Shown: positions 14,503 through 24,426, numbered from the stretch's first letter. The stretch: DNA of 64,000 nt from Eledone cirrhosa (GCA_964016885.1 OZ024744.1:119231197-119295196); one strand, 5' to 3'. Notes: generated by a model from the letters alone, not told the origin. Translations and numbers: made by a program.

Positions 14503-16122
14503 TTACGTAAGGCGGGTCTTCTCTATTACTGAGTACCGCCAAAGGTCTCGGTCCAGTGACATTGTCTTGGAGAGGTGTAAGCGTGTGAGGTCGGAATTTA
14601 TCAGCTCGTCCCAGGTTTTTCTGGGTCTGCCTACTCCATGGCTACCGTCTATCTTTATTGCCCTGCACTTTGTTATACAGCTGTCGTCTTTCATGCGCAT
14701 CACGTGACCGTACCAACGTAGCCTTCTCTCGAGTAAACAACATCTGATCCCTCTTATTTCTAATTTTTTCCTTAGTTCGTTTATGCTTAGCCGTTCACGT
14801 ATATTACTATTGCACATCCAGCAGAGCATGCAAGCTTCGTTCCTCTCTAGTCTGCGTATATCCTCTGCACACAATGCCCAGGTCTCACTGCCATGCAGCA
14901 TTGCTGTTCGTATGCAGGCATCGTATAACCTGCCTTTCATTTTTAGGGAGAACCCTCTAGTGGCTAATAGTGGTATAAGCTCTCTGAACTTTTTCCATCC
15001 AGTTCTGACTCTAGCTACTGTACTTTCAGAGCACCCTCCCCCACTGCTGATTTTGTCACCCAGGTAACGGAAGCTGTCCACTATTTCTATAGAACCATCT
15101 GCGCAATTGAAAGAGCTAGTATTTAGTGGGCACTTGCTGCTACTTATTGCACCAGAGCACTGGCCACATGTAAAATCTATGTTCTTAGTTAGCTTACCTG
15201 TGATCCCACTACATCTTTTATGCACCCATACTTTGCATTGGGGACATAAAATGGAGTTTCTACCTACGCCTTTCCTACACACTGAGCATGGCCATTTCCC
15301 GGAAGGGACCGCCGCCTTATTTTCTTTCCTACAAACTAGAACTTTAGTCTTAGCCAGGTTAATTTTAAGGCCTTTTGATTCTAGGCCGTGCTTCCATGTT
15401 TGGAATTTCTTCTCTAGTTCGGTCATTGATTCAGCTATGAGCGTTAGATCATCTGCGTATAGGAGTTCCCATGGGCAGCCGGTCTTGAACTCCTCTGTTA
15501 TAGCCTGAAGGACAATAATAAATAGTAGGGGGCTAAGGACAGAGCCCTGATGGACACCAACTTTTACGCTAAACTCTTCACTATATTCGTTGTTAATTCT
15601 AACCTTACTGACTGTTTCTTTATACATGGCTTGTATAGCTCTCACAAGCCATTCGTCAACACCTAGTTTTCTAAGAGCCCACCAGATAATGGAACGGGGG
15701 ACTCTGTCGAAGGCTTTCTCCAGGTCTACAAAAGCTAAGTAGAGGGGTTTACCTTTAGCTAGGTACTTCTCCTGTAGTTGTCGTACAATGAAAAGAGCGT
15801 CTGTGGTACTTTTACCTGATACAAACCCGAACTGCATTTCATCTAGATCAATTCTCTCTCTGATTAGTTGTGCTATTACTTTTTCCGTGACCTTCATGAC
15901 CTGGTCGATTAATTTAATGCCTCTATAGTTACTACTATCTAGGGCGTCTCCTTTACCCTTATAACAGTTAACGATGATGCTGCTACGCCAGTCCTTCGGA
16001 ACAACCCCATTCTGTACGACTTGGTTAACTATGCGGGTGACCATGGTGTGTCCCACCGTACCAGATGCCTTCAGCATCTCAGCAACTATTTCCGAAGGCC
16101 CAGCCGCCTTACCCGTCTTCAT
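14503..16122 (-). pseudogene. LINE reverse transcriptase fragment with PHD-like finger
   Basis: This 539-codon ORF is open and carries a full RT core. Visible motifs are NYRGIKL, FVDLEKAFDR (residues 131-140), QGSVLSPLLF, and catalytic YADD (222-225). After the thumb region comes a Cys4-His-Cys3 arrangement (C279, C282, C293, C296, H301, C304, C319, C322), the spacing of a PHD/RING-like finger. The C-terminus (RYLG, GSETW, RWYGHVMRM, GRPRKTW) is typical of RTE-like LINEs. The enzyme would copy element RNA at a nicked target. The ATG is internal: homologous codons continue upstream to about 16,165, where the element breaks. No APE endonuclease is present, so this copy cannot move alone. RTE-like is the best label; the exact clade is unsure. 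Confidence 0.88.
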
Positions 16123-16128
16123 ATCCTT

Positions 16129-16174
16129 GATTGCCTTACTTATTGTACTACCCTCGACAATAAGTAAGGCAATC
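16129..16174. repeat. Perfect 18-bp inverted repeat at LINE 5' break
   Basis: GATTGCCTTACTTATTGT (16,129-16,146) is followed after 10 nt by its exact reverse complement (16,157-16,174). It sits where the LINE coding sequence ends, which suggests fold-back synthesis at the terminus. Confidence 0.93.
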
Positions 16175-16179
16175 TTATA

Positions 16180-16356
16180 TATATATTCTTAAATATATAT
16201 ATATATATATATATATGCTTCAATCAATCCCGGTGTATATATATATAGATAGATAGATAGATAGATATATATATATATATAACGAAGGAAATGTGGTAAG
16301 GAACCAGGTGGACCATAACGCACCAAAGTACTCAATACTTAGGGTAGTAGAGTGGG

Positions 16357-16390
<34 letters not shown>

Positions 16391-16410
16391 TGATATATAT
16401 AAGTGATAGG
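16180..16410. repeat. AT-rich and GATA simple repeats, piece 2 of the GATATATA family
   Basis: Runs of TATATA and GATA with short unique inserts (about 16,217-16,235 and 16,281-16,358). No gene is visible. Confidence 0.8.
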
Positions 16411-16700
16411 GAGAGACCAGACGGTCTTACCCTTTGTCCTTGGGTGAGAGGTAGATGTCTCATCTGGGACTTCACAGTCAGTGACTCTTTTGCTCCCTCC
16501 CACATCATGGACGCTGTGGTGAATGAGGGGGTCACTGCTTTCGCTGCCGAACGGAATAAAATTTGGAAATACCAGGACTTATCAAACAATTATTTTTTCC
16601 AGCCTGTGGCATTCGAGATTATCGGTGGAGTTGGGTCGCTGACAGCAAAGTTCTTGTCATCACCATCACCTCAGTGTCTTAGCCTCGCCATCACCTCACA
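16402..16700 (+). pseudogene. Retroelement C-terminal domain fragment
   Basis: An open frame starting directly after the AT array with no real start codon. The protein has RERPDGLTLCPWVRG, then LIWDFTVSDSFAPSH, then KYQDLSNNYFFQPVAFE. I recognise this pattern (RPDG...PW..G..L.WD.T..D) from the C-terminal part of many transposon-derived reverse transcriptase proteins in invertebrates. The RPD and WD residues could be part of a PD-(D/E)XK-type nuclease, but that is inference. The fragment is about 100 residues, truncated on the left, and runs into a repeat-rich 3' region. Its parent clade is not certain. Confidence 0.6.
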
Positions 16701-16835
16701 TTAGTGAGGTGTCAAGGGATGCCCATGAGGGTACCTGGTTATTTCAGTGCCTTACCTCACCTTACTGAGGTGTCAGGTGATGTCTGTGAGGGTGCTTGGT
16801 TATTTCAGTACCTTAGCCTCGCCATCACCTATGGT
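16676..16835. repeat. Short imperfect tandem duplication after the fragment
   Basis: The block CCTTAGCCTCGCCATCACC, then GAGGTGTCA, then GGTTATTTCAGT recurs two to three times at about 60-67 bp spacing. Probably 3' UTR of the element whose coding end precedes it. Confidence 0.65.
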
Positions 16836-16992
16836 AATGCTGCAAGGGTGTTGGCTTGCCTCAAAGTGTGTAGATAACCCCCAAGTTGTGAGGTGCAGCC
16901 AATTGTCATACTTGGTGGTGCATTGCCCCCCCCCCCCTCCTCCTCCTCTTTCCTTTATCATTTTTGTTCATGAATTTATATTATTGTTATTA

Positions 16993-17020
16993 CTAGCAGT
17001 TTAGCCCGGCGTTGCTCGGG
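16993..17020 (-). other. Helitron 3' terminal hairpin and CTAG end
   Basis: A GC-rich palindrome with one bulged A sits about 8 nt before CTAG on the minus strand. This is the expected termination signal for rolling-circle transposition. Confidence 0.85.
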
Positions 17021-17310
17021 TTTGTTCATTTGCTATGAAAAGTTACATACAGGTAAACGTGGCTTGAAAGCGAATAAGCTTATCAATTAAGTGCATAAAG
17101 CAGTTGAACCGGTTATTCAAAGTTACGAAGCAATTAGCATTTTGGACAATCAATGATGGGTTAATAATCTTCCTATCGCGAATTTAGCAGACCAAAGTTG
17201 CAAGATGGTGGCCCTGGTGCCGCTGGGTGTCAGATCTGTCTGCCATGGGTGACCCTACCAGGAAATTCTAGACGGCATAGCTCCAACACCTCCAACACCT
17301 GCACCAACAT

Positions 17311-18066
17311 CTATAGCACCTCTTTGTAGACGATATTGCGTGTCATCCCTTGAGGAGTGTAAGCAAAAAGTTCATTCCTGCTCCCTACGTGGGAACAGGC
17401 AACATAAAGTTGGCCATGGGAGAAGCTGTCAAATTTTACACCAGGATGTCTTTCAACAGCCTGACCTGACTTTCTTCGCACCCAAGTGTTTTTCGACCAT
17501 ATAAAGTAGGATGGAACCTGGGGGTACACAATTGTTTGCGCAAATGTATCGAACTGGCAAAGTTTGAAGAAACCCGTCAGAGTGGTCTCTTTCGGATCGG
17601 CAGCCAACTTGGTGGGGGTTTGGTCCGTAAAGTAAACCCTTTGCCCATTTTCCAAATGTACCGCAAGCTGTACCATGGCGGGGTGCCGTTGGTGTAGGGG
17701 GAAACCAAATAGGCGCCAAAAAGCTTCATTGCTACTGATGTACCGCCCCGCCAGGTATTCTGTGACCTCGTCCCTGCTATTTTCAGCCTGAAATGCGAAC
17801 ATTGCGATGTCAGAGCCCTTATTTACATATTTGCATATGTATTTTATCAACTTGAGGGAGTTGCAAAACTCAACGTTGATGTGGGCGTTGAACATCTTCA
17901 AGAGAAGCGGGCAGTAAGGGACCACCCATCTATTGTCGACTTGACCTCCCTTTACTATTGTGGTGAAGCCACCGTTCTCGGGCCATCTCCACCTGTACAG
18001 GGGGTACCCGTCGCCACCAGTCTGCGTCTGGTCAACAAATACGGAACGCTCCATTTGATCATACAC
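17311..18066 (-). pseudogene. Helitron RepHel protein, Rep joined to helicase end
   Basis: The 251-codon ORF begins inside the HUH Rep region. The motif YICKYVNKGSD carries the YxxxK catalytic tyrosine signature of rolling-circle Rep proteins, after NAHINVEFCNS. The pattern DEVTEYLAGRYISSNEAFWRLF is typical of Helitron Rep. From about residue 215 the sequence jumps to FDSFSHGQLYVACSHV, the last conserved motif of the Pif1-like helicase, ending in KEVL. Most of the helicase (several hundred residues) is absent, yet the frame stays open. It therefore looks like a clean internal deletion. The product could not unwind DNA. Confidence 0.82.
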
Positions 18067-18383
18067 ATTGTTTCTCTCTCTGCAGTGTTTTCATATAGGG
18101 AGTGAAGAGCGACAGAGTGTGTAAAGCAGTTAAATTATAGAGAGGGGGAATGATCATGATCGATTTTTGCCCTTATTGTTCATGGATTTGAAATTGTTTT
18201 GCTTCATGACCTTTTCCTGACCAAAAGCAATAATTGTCCCGACTTTGAATATAATCCCTTACAGACATTAACACACACATCCTCAGATTTATATATATAC
18301 ACGGTTTAGACATATTTGTCCTTCTCAACTAATTGTGAGTAAATTTATACAACTGTAATAAAATATTTAAAGGATTCAAAGTA

Positions 18384-18918
18384 TACAGTGATATATATAT
18401 ATATAATGATATATATAGTGATATATATATAATGATATATATACTGTGGTATGTATACATTAATATATATATATATACATATGATATATATATACATTGA
18501 TACATATATACAGTGATATATATAAAGTGATATATATGTAGTGATATATATGTAGTGATATATATATAGTGACATATATATATAGTGATATATATGCAGT
18601 GATATATATATAGTGATATATATAGTGATAGATATACAGTGATATATAGACTGTGGTATATATGTAGTGATATACATATAGTGATATATATAGTGATATA
18701 TATACAGTGATATATATATATACAGTGATATATATACTGTGGTATATATATATAGTGATATATATATAGTGATATATATAGTGATATATACAGTGATATA
18801 TATAGTGATATATACAGTGATATATAGACTGTGGTATATATATATAGTGATATATATATAGTGATATATATAGTGATATAGTGATATATATATAGTGATA
18901 TAGTGATATATATAGTTA
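18384..18918. repeat. GTGATATATATA-type minisatellite, piece 3
   Basis: About 535 bp of GTGATATATATA units with CAG and CTGTGG interruptions, the largest piece of this family. The long minus-strand ORFs rich in Ile, Tyr, His and Ser across it are shadows of the repeat. Confidence 0.92.
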
Positions 18919-19099
18919 TACTTGGGGAGGGACATATTTGTGTAATATTGCCAGAATGAATAACAGAACACACTCACTGTTTGGTTGGTTTTCGCTTCTG
19001 TGTCTTTTATATCGGTAATCTAATTTATTCGGTCCTCAATGTTGCCATTGACTGACCAACGGTCAAAAATAATAGATACAATATAGACACAAACATATA
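18919..19099. other. Low-copy spacer, probable PLE flank
   Basis: No coding motif. It may be the distal 3' part of the Penelope-like element; no boundary signal was seen. Confidence 0.4.
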
Positions 19100-19100
19100 T

Positions 19101-19150
19101 ATAGTTTATCAAAGTTCTTTCGTTGCACATCTGCAACATCGTCAGTGGTG
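19101..19150 (-). ncRNA. Hammerhead-like ribozyme core in PLE
   Basis: Read on the minus strand from 19,145: CTGACGA (fits CUGANGA), then stem II arms GTTGC and GCAAC around AGATGT, then GAAA (19,118-19,121). All conserved core parts are in order with correct spacing. Stem III would be very short (AG/CU) and stem I pairing is weak, so cleavage could need a dimer or may be lost. Hammerheads in PLE terminal regions are established knowledge; this copy's activity is inference. Confidence 0.6.
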
Positions 19151-19398
19151 CTATTGTTTCCTCCCGTTACATTGTATTTTCTACGCCATCTTTATTTAGT
19201 CTGTTTATATATTTATTTATTTATTTATTTATTTTATTTTGTCTTCTTTGCGCATGCGTTTGCGTGTGTGTATAGTATTTTGTTTGATGTGTGCTCGTGA
19301 TTGGGTGACTGTGTATTGGTTAATGTATTCTATCTTTCCTAGTGTGTTTTTATATGTGTTTGTTGTTATTGTGCTTGTGTATGTATTTATTTATTTAT

Positions 19399-19978
19399 TT
19401 ATACTTCTCTTAGGTCAGTGTTGTTTGTTTGGGTGTTGTTATTCCATTCATTCTTTCTGTTTAGCTTTGGTCTTCTAATTTCTATTTCACTGGCCTCTCT
19501 GATTTGCCTATCTGCTGGGTCATTTCTATGTTTAGATATTATTCTAATTTCTATGTTGTCTATGTTACCGCCGTGTTGTTGTCTGGCATATTCGTATAGT
19601 ACTGACCCGTTTTTTCGTCCTTTTAGTTCCCCCCCAGTGTTGGTCTATCCTTTCACCTATGCTACGAGCTGTCTCACCTATGTATGTTGTTGTCATGTTT
19701 CTGCAAGTACCCTCTGTACATCTTATGCTATAGACTACGTTTCTAGTTTTACAGTTTATCCGGGGGGTTACCTTACATATGATACATTTCCTATTAGTAC
19801 AGTGGGTTTTCTTAAAAGGGTAGGTTTTGCTGATCAGGGATTTTATGGTGGTTCCTGGCTTTTCTATCACCTTAATCTTTAAGTGGGTCTTTCTCAGGGC
19901 TTTTCTACACTGGTTAGCTAATTTCCCTCCAGGGGTAGCGTCCACAAACATGACACTCTGGTATCTCTGGTTGTCGTA
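19399..19978 (-). pseudogene. PLE GIY-YIG endonuclease domain
   Basis: This continues the RT frame after the TAG. It has a Cys/His-rich finger (HCTNRKCIICKV) directly before the nuclease core NVVYSIRC...YIGETARSIGERIDQH, a GIY-YIG variant (VYS / YIG) with the conserved Arg on the helix. Near 19,605-19,615, at an A-rich run, the frame shifts. The remaining C-terminus (EYARQQHGG, DPADRQIREA, RKNEWN) is readable in the next frame and stops at TAA 19,399-19,401. The domain would nick the target for primed reverse transcription. The finger-plus-GIY-YIG layout matches known PLEs. Confidence 0.85.
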
Positions 19979-21030
19979 CTATGAGGTGTATTTCCCTATC
20001 TTATGTCTAGCCCTATCTAAGCTATTCCATGATTTGCTCCTGTATAATGGGCAAATTCCTTTCATGTCCAGTTCTATGAGGGTCTTATACTTCTTCAAGG
20101 CTCCTTCGTATACTCTGACTCTGTCTCTTTGGTTGTAGCCAGAGAACTGCATGCGGTTGATGAAGTGTTGGATGTGTCTTTCCATTTCTGTTGGGTCGCA
20201 CATGCGGGACACATTCTTCATCACTCGTACCAAATCTGCGATCAGAATATTAAACTTAGCACTACTGGACATTGCTGAGTTTTTGAGTATCAGGTATTTG
20301 GAGGCCATGGGTTTAGCATAGTGTGAGTGGAGAATTTGGGCTTTCTCGTCTATAGTGTTAATCCAGAGTTCCGTGTCTAATACAGGTAGTCTATTGTTAG
20401 GGTGTTTGGAAGGGTAGTCGATAGTTACAGTTATACTCTGGTGTATGGAATTAGCTATCTGCTGGATGCTTTCCATTGTGCTATGTTCTAAATCAAACTT
20501 GTTAGTGCTCTCTAGTGGGGGTGTTCTTATAACTATATTGATATCGTCTACGTAACGAGAGTACATGATGAGGTCTATGGAGCTCTCATTAAGGAGATCT
20601 TTAAGTTTCCTTTCCCACCATACCATAAAAAGGTTGGCAACATCACCAGCTATGCTGACGCCAATGGTTGCTCCCTCATTTTGGGTGTAGATCTTCTCGT
20701 TGAACTTGAATATGTGGCCCTTTAGGGTAGTTTTAATACTAGCCCCTATTGCATGTGCGACCATTTTTCTTACCTGATCATTGTTTTGGGGGGGTCCGTA
20801 TAGCTTTGGTCCACCCAATCACCTTCCCATGGGAGTCTTTTTAGCCATTGAGGTTATGGTGGGGGGTCTACCTATTACAGGTCAACTAGGGCAGAAACGT
20901 CTAAGGTCATGGCTGTCTCGGTAGTCAGTGTCGTAGGTAAGTCTAAGTAGGAGGCCCAGTTCGTCTGTGTCTACGTCGCAGAACTCCACCTCACTCTCAA
21001 TGATCATCTCCACACATTTTTCCACAGCAC
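19979..21030 (-). pseudogene. PLE reverse transcriptase
   Basis: The frame runs from about 21,030 down to a TAG at 19,979-19,981. Two further stops, TGA at 20,819-20,821 and another near 20,880, interrupt it. Upstream, the EVEFCDVDTDELG region is the RT N-terminal part. The core includes GATIGVSIAGDVANLFMVWW and RYVDDINIV, with the catalytic YVDD box in the form usual for PLEs. Further downstream are NNRLPVLDTELWI and CDPTEMERHIQHFINR. PLE RTs are related to telomerase RT and prime at DNA ends or nicks. Because the stops are single-codon changes in one frame, this copy is old but not rearranged. Confidence 0.85.
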
Positions 21031-21038
21031 GATTTCAT

Positions 21039-21250
21039 ATAGTGATATATATATAGTGATATATATATAGTGATATATATAAAGTGATATATATATAGTG
21101 ATATATACACAGCGAAATATATACAGTGATATATATACAGTGATATATATACAGTGATATATATATAGTGATATATATACAGTGATATATATATATATAG
21201 TGATATATATATGATATATATAAAGTGATATATATATAGAGTGATATATA
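21039..21250. repeat. GTGATATATATA-type minisatellite, piece 4
   Basis: Regular GTGATATATATA(CA) units between the PLE 5' break and the SINE 3' end. Confidence 0.92.
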
Positions 21251-21560
21251 TCATTTTACGTCCGCTTTTGGGACGGGAACTGATCCTGGCTTGATTTCTA
21301 CAGCTGGATGCCCTTCCTAACACCAACCTCATTTACAGTGAGTGCTGGGTGCTTTTTTGCTGTGGCACCCCCACGGCCACTTTACAGTGGAATGATATGG
21401 ACCCCAGTCCCTATCATCTCATTTCTACAGCTGAGTAAACTGGAGCAATGTGAAATAAAGTGTCTTGCTCAAGGAAACCACACATCACCCGGTCTGAGAA
21501 TTGAATTCACAATCTTTCGATTGCAAGGCCAATGCTCTAGCCACTAAGCCATGTGCCTCC
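21251..21560 (-). mobile_element. tRNA-derived SINE with LINE-like tail
   Basis: On the minus strand it begins GGAGGCACATGGCTTAGTGG, with a perfect A-box (TGGCTTAGTGG). A degenerate B-box (GTGAATTCAATTC) follows. The central part (GTGTGGTTTCCTTGAGCAAG, GTTTACTCAGCTGTAG) matches cephalopod SINEs as I know them. The 3' part shares a 41-nt stretch (one mismatch) with the RTE-like LINE's 3' UTR at 14,134 and again at 14,246. Its end GGACGTAAAATGA resembles the LINE end GGACGCTAAACCTGATGATG. GATATATA arrays flank it on both sides. Confidence 0.85.
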
Positions 21561-21757
21561 ATATATATATAGTGATATACATACAGTGATATATATAGTG
21601 ATATATATATAGTGATATATATATAGTGATATATATATATAGCGATATATACACAGTGATATATACACAGTGATATATATACAGTGATATATATACAGTG
21701 ATATATATACAGTGATATATATATACAGTGATATATATATAGTGATATATATATATA
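21561..21757. repeat. GTGATATATATA-type minisatellite, piece 5
   Basis: Same family as the flanking arrays, with CACAGTGATATATA variants. Confidence 0.9.
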
Positions 21758-21762
21758 TCTAT

Positions 21763-22186
21763 TTAGGACGGGTAAAATTCCCGAGATCCATGGACAAGTT
21801 CTGTCCAGTGGTCTCTGTCCCTCATTATTGCTGCCATGTCCTGCGTCTCCAACAGACCAGTGTCTGTCCTTAGGGCATCAACATACGTTAACCCTGGTCT
21901 TCCTCTTCCAGTGTATCCATGCAGGGGCTCCCACAGGAGCACTGAGTGCAGTGTCAACTCTGGATGTCGGTGAGCATGTCCAGCTAACCTCAGTCTCCTC
22001 TGTGTCACTTTTGAGCTGACTTTTGGGATGCTCCCATACAGCTCTGAGTTCTTCATCCTCAGTGTATACTGATTAATGTTCAGAGCCATCCTCAGCATTC
22101 TCGTGTAGCACCCATCCACCATCTGAGTGAGTTTCTTGGTCAGTGTCCAAGTCTCAGACCCGTACAGCAGCACAGACCGTACAGCA
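21763..22186 (-). pseudogene. LINE RT C-terminal region
   Basis: The frame encodes SVLLYGSETWTLTKKL, then YTRMLRMALN, RRLRLAGHAHRHP, GRGRPGLTYVDALRTDTG and MRDRDHWTEL. These are the conserved C-terminal blocks of a widespread invertebrate LINE family, the part after the RT palm. Codons upstream of the nominal start (RSVLLYG) still match, so the true fragment reaches about 22,186. It ends in REFYPS at 21,763. No catalytic RT residues are present in this piece. Confidence 0.75.
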
Positions 22187-22187
22187 A

Positions 22188-22388
22188 TGTCTGGTAGAGA
22201 ATGTTGAGAAGCCAGAGGGGATCCCTAATGTATGCGGGAAGCCACTGGAATTAGTTGAGGACTTCCGGTATTTGGGAGCAAAGATTAGGAATACGGAAGA
22301 TGATGTGGTTGAGAGGAAGAGCAAGGCCTGGGCAGCTTGCCACAGCTTGAGATCGGTGTGGAAGTCGGACCTTCGTGAAGACCTGAAG
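22188..22388 (+). pseudogene. Inverted upstream piece of the same LINE RT
   Basis: The frame encodes LVENVEKPEG, then GKPLELVEDFRYLGAKI, then VVERKSKAWAACHSLRSVWK and DLREDLKI. In this LINE family the 'DFRYLG...AW.AC..L...W' block comes just before the 'LLYGSETW' block found on the opposite strand next door. The piece ends in an AT array at 22,388. Confidence 0.75.
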
Positions 22389-22532
22389 ATATATATATAT
22401 ATATAGTGTTATATAAATATAGTGATATATATATATATATAGAGTGATATATATAGAGTGATATATATCAGATGATATATATATATAGTGATATATATAT
22501 AGTCATATATATATATAGTGATATATATATAG

Positions 22533-22566
<34 letters not shown>

Positions 22567-22755
22567 TGATATATATATAGTGATATATATGCAGTGATAT
22601 ATATATAGTGATATATATATATACTGATATATATACAGTGATATATATATACAGTGATATATATATGTAGTGATATATATATACTGATATATATATACAG
22701 TAATATATATATAATGTTGAGGATTTATACATTGATATATATATACAGTGATATA
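22389..22755. repeat. GTGATATATATA-type minisatellite, piece 6
   Basis: Dense GATATATATA units with pure TA runs and one ATGTTGAGG interruption near 22,713. Confidence 0.92.
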
Positions 22756-22762
22756 GGTACAA

Positions 22763-24426
22763 TTGTTGTCCTTAAATGCACGTAGTCTGTGCAATAAGAT
22801 ACATCTTTTTGACTCCTACGTCAAAAGTATTGACCCTGACTTCATTACAGTCACAGAAACATGGGCACATTCCTTACTCTGTGATGGGGTTTTCAGCATA
22901 ACTGGCTACAACTTGTTTCATAAAGACCACATTAATCGTGGTGGTGGCGTAATGGTCTACGTTCAGTCAAATTTTTCAGCAATTCCTTGTGTTGATTTGA
23001 ACCAATCGCAGCAAGAGGTATTTTTCTGTGATATACGTATGACCATGTCAACACTGTTATTTGGGGTTGTTTACCGTCCCCCAAATTACCATCAGGACAC
23101 TCAACTTTGTGATATCCTCAGAGCTGCTGCCAGGTAAAACAGCCTCTTATGTTTTTATTGCAGGGGACTTCAATTACTCTGAGATTGACTGGGAAACCTT
23201 TCATTAGCCGCAAAGAGCAAATGATTTCCTTGAGCTAGTACTGGACTCGAGTTGGTCCCAAGTAGACACCTCCCCAATAAGAGGTGACAACACTTTAAAC
23301 CTACTCTTCACCACTACTCCTGAAACGGTTATTAGTGTTACTACTGAGGAACCTTTAGGTAACTCTGATCATGATATGATCATTGCCAATCCATCCCTCA
23401 TGGGCAGTAACAAGAACCACAACCATCTCCAAACTGTTCACTTTGGCTGGAATAAAGCAGACGAACTGCTACTGACCGAGCTGCAACGTCCAAACTGGCT
23501 TGAGTTTTACGACTCTGGAGATCAACACTGTACTCCAGAACATCCTGAGCTCAATATGGACAGCATGTGCAGCATCGGTGCCACGTAAGCAAAACATCCC
23601 AAAAGTGCAATTTGGGAGACTGCAGCAGTCCGTCTTGCCAGGAAGGAATGTCATAATGCTGAACGTGAGTACAAACTGCATAAATCAGATATCAATAGGA
23701 AAAAGCGAAATAAATCATCCAACCATCTCAAGCAGGTAACAAAAAATGCAGTTCTTGAATTTTAACAGCTCATAGCAACCAGCCCTGACAGTAAGGTGTT
23801 CTGGAAATATGTACACTCAAAGCAGAGGCCTCACTCTCCAGTTGGTCCTCTTCGCAATCCCCACACAAGCCAGGTTACTGACGAGCCAAGGAATGCGCAG
23901 AACTCATTGCTGAATGCTATGCAGGCATTTTTACTGTTGATGACCAAAATGTACCATCTCCACCACCTCTGACATTGGATTCTATTATAACCATGGAATT
24001 TACACCTGTAAAATAAATGCACCCATACCTCTCCTGTGGTGGGTACTTCCTTCTGCACCAGCTATCACTCTTCTTTCAATTCTGTCTGAACAACAGTGCT
24101 ACTCCAGAGCAGTGGAAAACTGCCAGTGTCATTCCTCTGTTCAAAAAGGGTGACCGCACATCACCTGTGAATTATCGTCCAGTCAGTTTTACTAGCTGCA
24201 TTGCCAAACTGATGGAATCCTGTGTCAGAGTAACACTTTGGAACTTCTGGAGCTCTCACAGACTTATCCGGCCCTCACAATTTGGATTTATTCCTAACTC
24301 CAACTGCTGTGATCAACTTATCGAGTTTCTTGAAGACATCACCCGGATCACTGATGGCGGCTCATGGGTGGATGTTGTTTACCTTGACTTTGCTAAAGCT
24401 TTCAAATCTGTGCCACACAAAAGACT
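22763..24426 (+). pseudogene. CR1-like LINE: APE endonuclease and N-terminal RT
   Basis: The APE part begins [19 protein letters not shown], then DFITVTETWAHS, GYNLFHKDHINRGGGVMVYV and FGVVYRPPN. Frameshifts follow near 23,130 and a stop near 23,205; GDFNYSEIDW and GNSDHDMI (the SDH box) are still readable. Between 23,370 and 24,010 the linker is broken by several frameshifts. RT resumes with TPEQWKTASVIPLFKKGDRT, NYRPVSFTSCIAKLME, QFGFIPNSNC and VVYLDFAKAFKSVPHKRL, the first catalytic Asp block. The element is cut at 24,426 by the LTR insertion. Confidence 0.83.

Larger units (their letters stand above)
14009..16174 (-). mobile_element. RTE-like LINE, 5'-truncated
   Basis: A minus-strand non-LTR retrotransposon. 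Its 3' end lies at low coordinates and finishes in a short (GAT)n tail at 14,008-14,029; RTE-type LINEs typically end in such simple repeats and not in poly-A. The 3' UTR holds a 112-bp tandem duplication (14,116-14,339). The 5' end stops inside the start of the RT domain, at a perfect inverted repeat (16,129-16,174), so the endonuclease half is missing. Both sides border GTGATATATATA/AT-rich arrays. Confidence 0.85.
16993..18304 (-). mobile_element. Helitron, internally deleted
   Basis: The minus-strand 3' end is a textbook Helitron terminus: a hairpin CCCGAGC-AAC-GCCGGG (17,005-17,020), then a short spacer and CTAG at 16,993-16,996, followed on that strand by host T. Helitrons end in CTRR and insert between A and T. 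The 5' end is placed near 18,304 from the TATATATAAATCTGAGG region, but the expected 5' TC is not certain. About 1.3 kb is left where autonomous copies need 5 kb or more. Confidence 0.82.
19100..21038 (-). mobile_element. Penelope-like element (PLE), 5'-truncated
   Basis: A minus-strand element with a reverse transcriptase followed by a GIY-YIG endonuclease, the order that defines endonuclease-bearing PLEs. RT and endonuclease share one reading frame broken by stops, and a later frameshift. A hammerhead-like ribozyme core lies about 250 bp beyond the coding end, matching the known presence of hammerheads in PLE terminal repeats. The 5' side ends at the GATATATA array at 21,038, so the N-terminus and any 5' repeat are missing. 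Confidence 0.87.
21758..22388. mobile_element. LINE tail with inverted 5' segment
   Basis: Two adjoining parts of one LINE protein lie in opposite orientations: the C-terminal part on minus (21,763-22,186) and the part that should precede it on plus (22,188-22,388). This head-to-head layout is the classic product of twin priming. Both outer ends abut GATATATA arrays. Confidence 0.8.

Noticed and set aside
18329..18977. Long ORFs rich in Ile, Tyr, His and Ser over GATATATA arrays
   Set aside because: Several frames are open at once and all read the tandem repeat; they are shadows.
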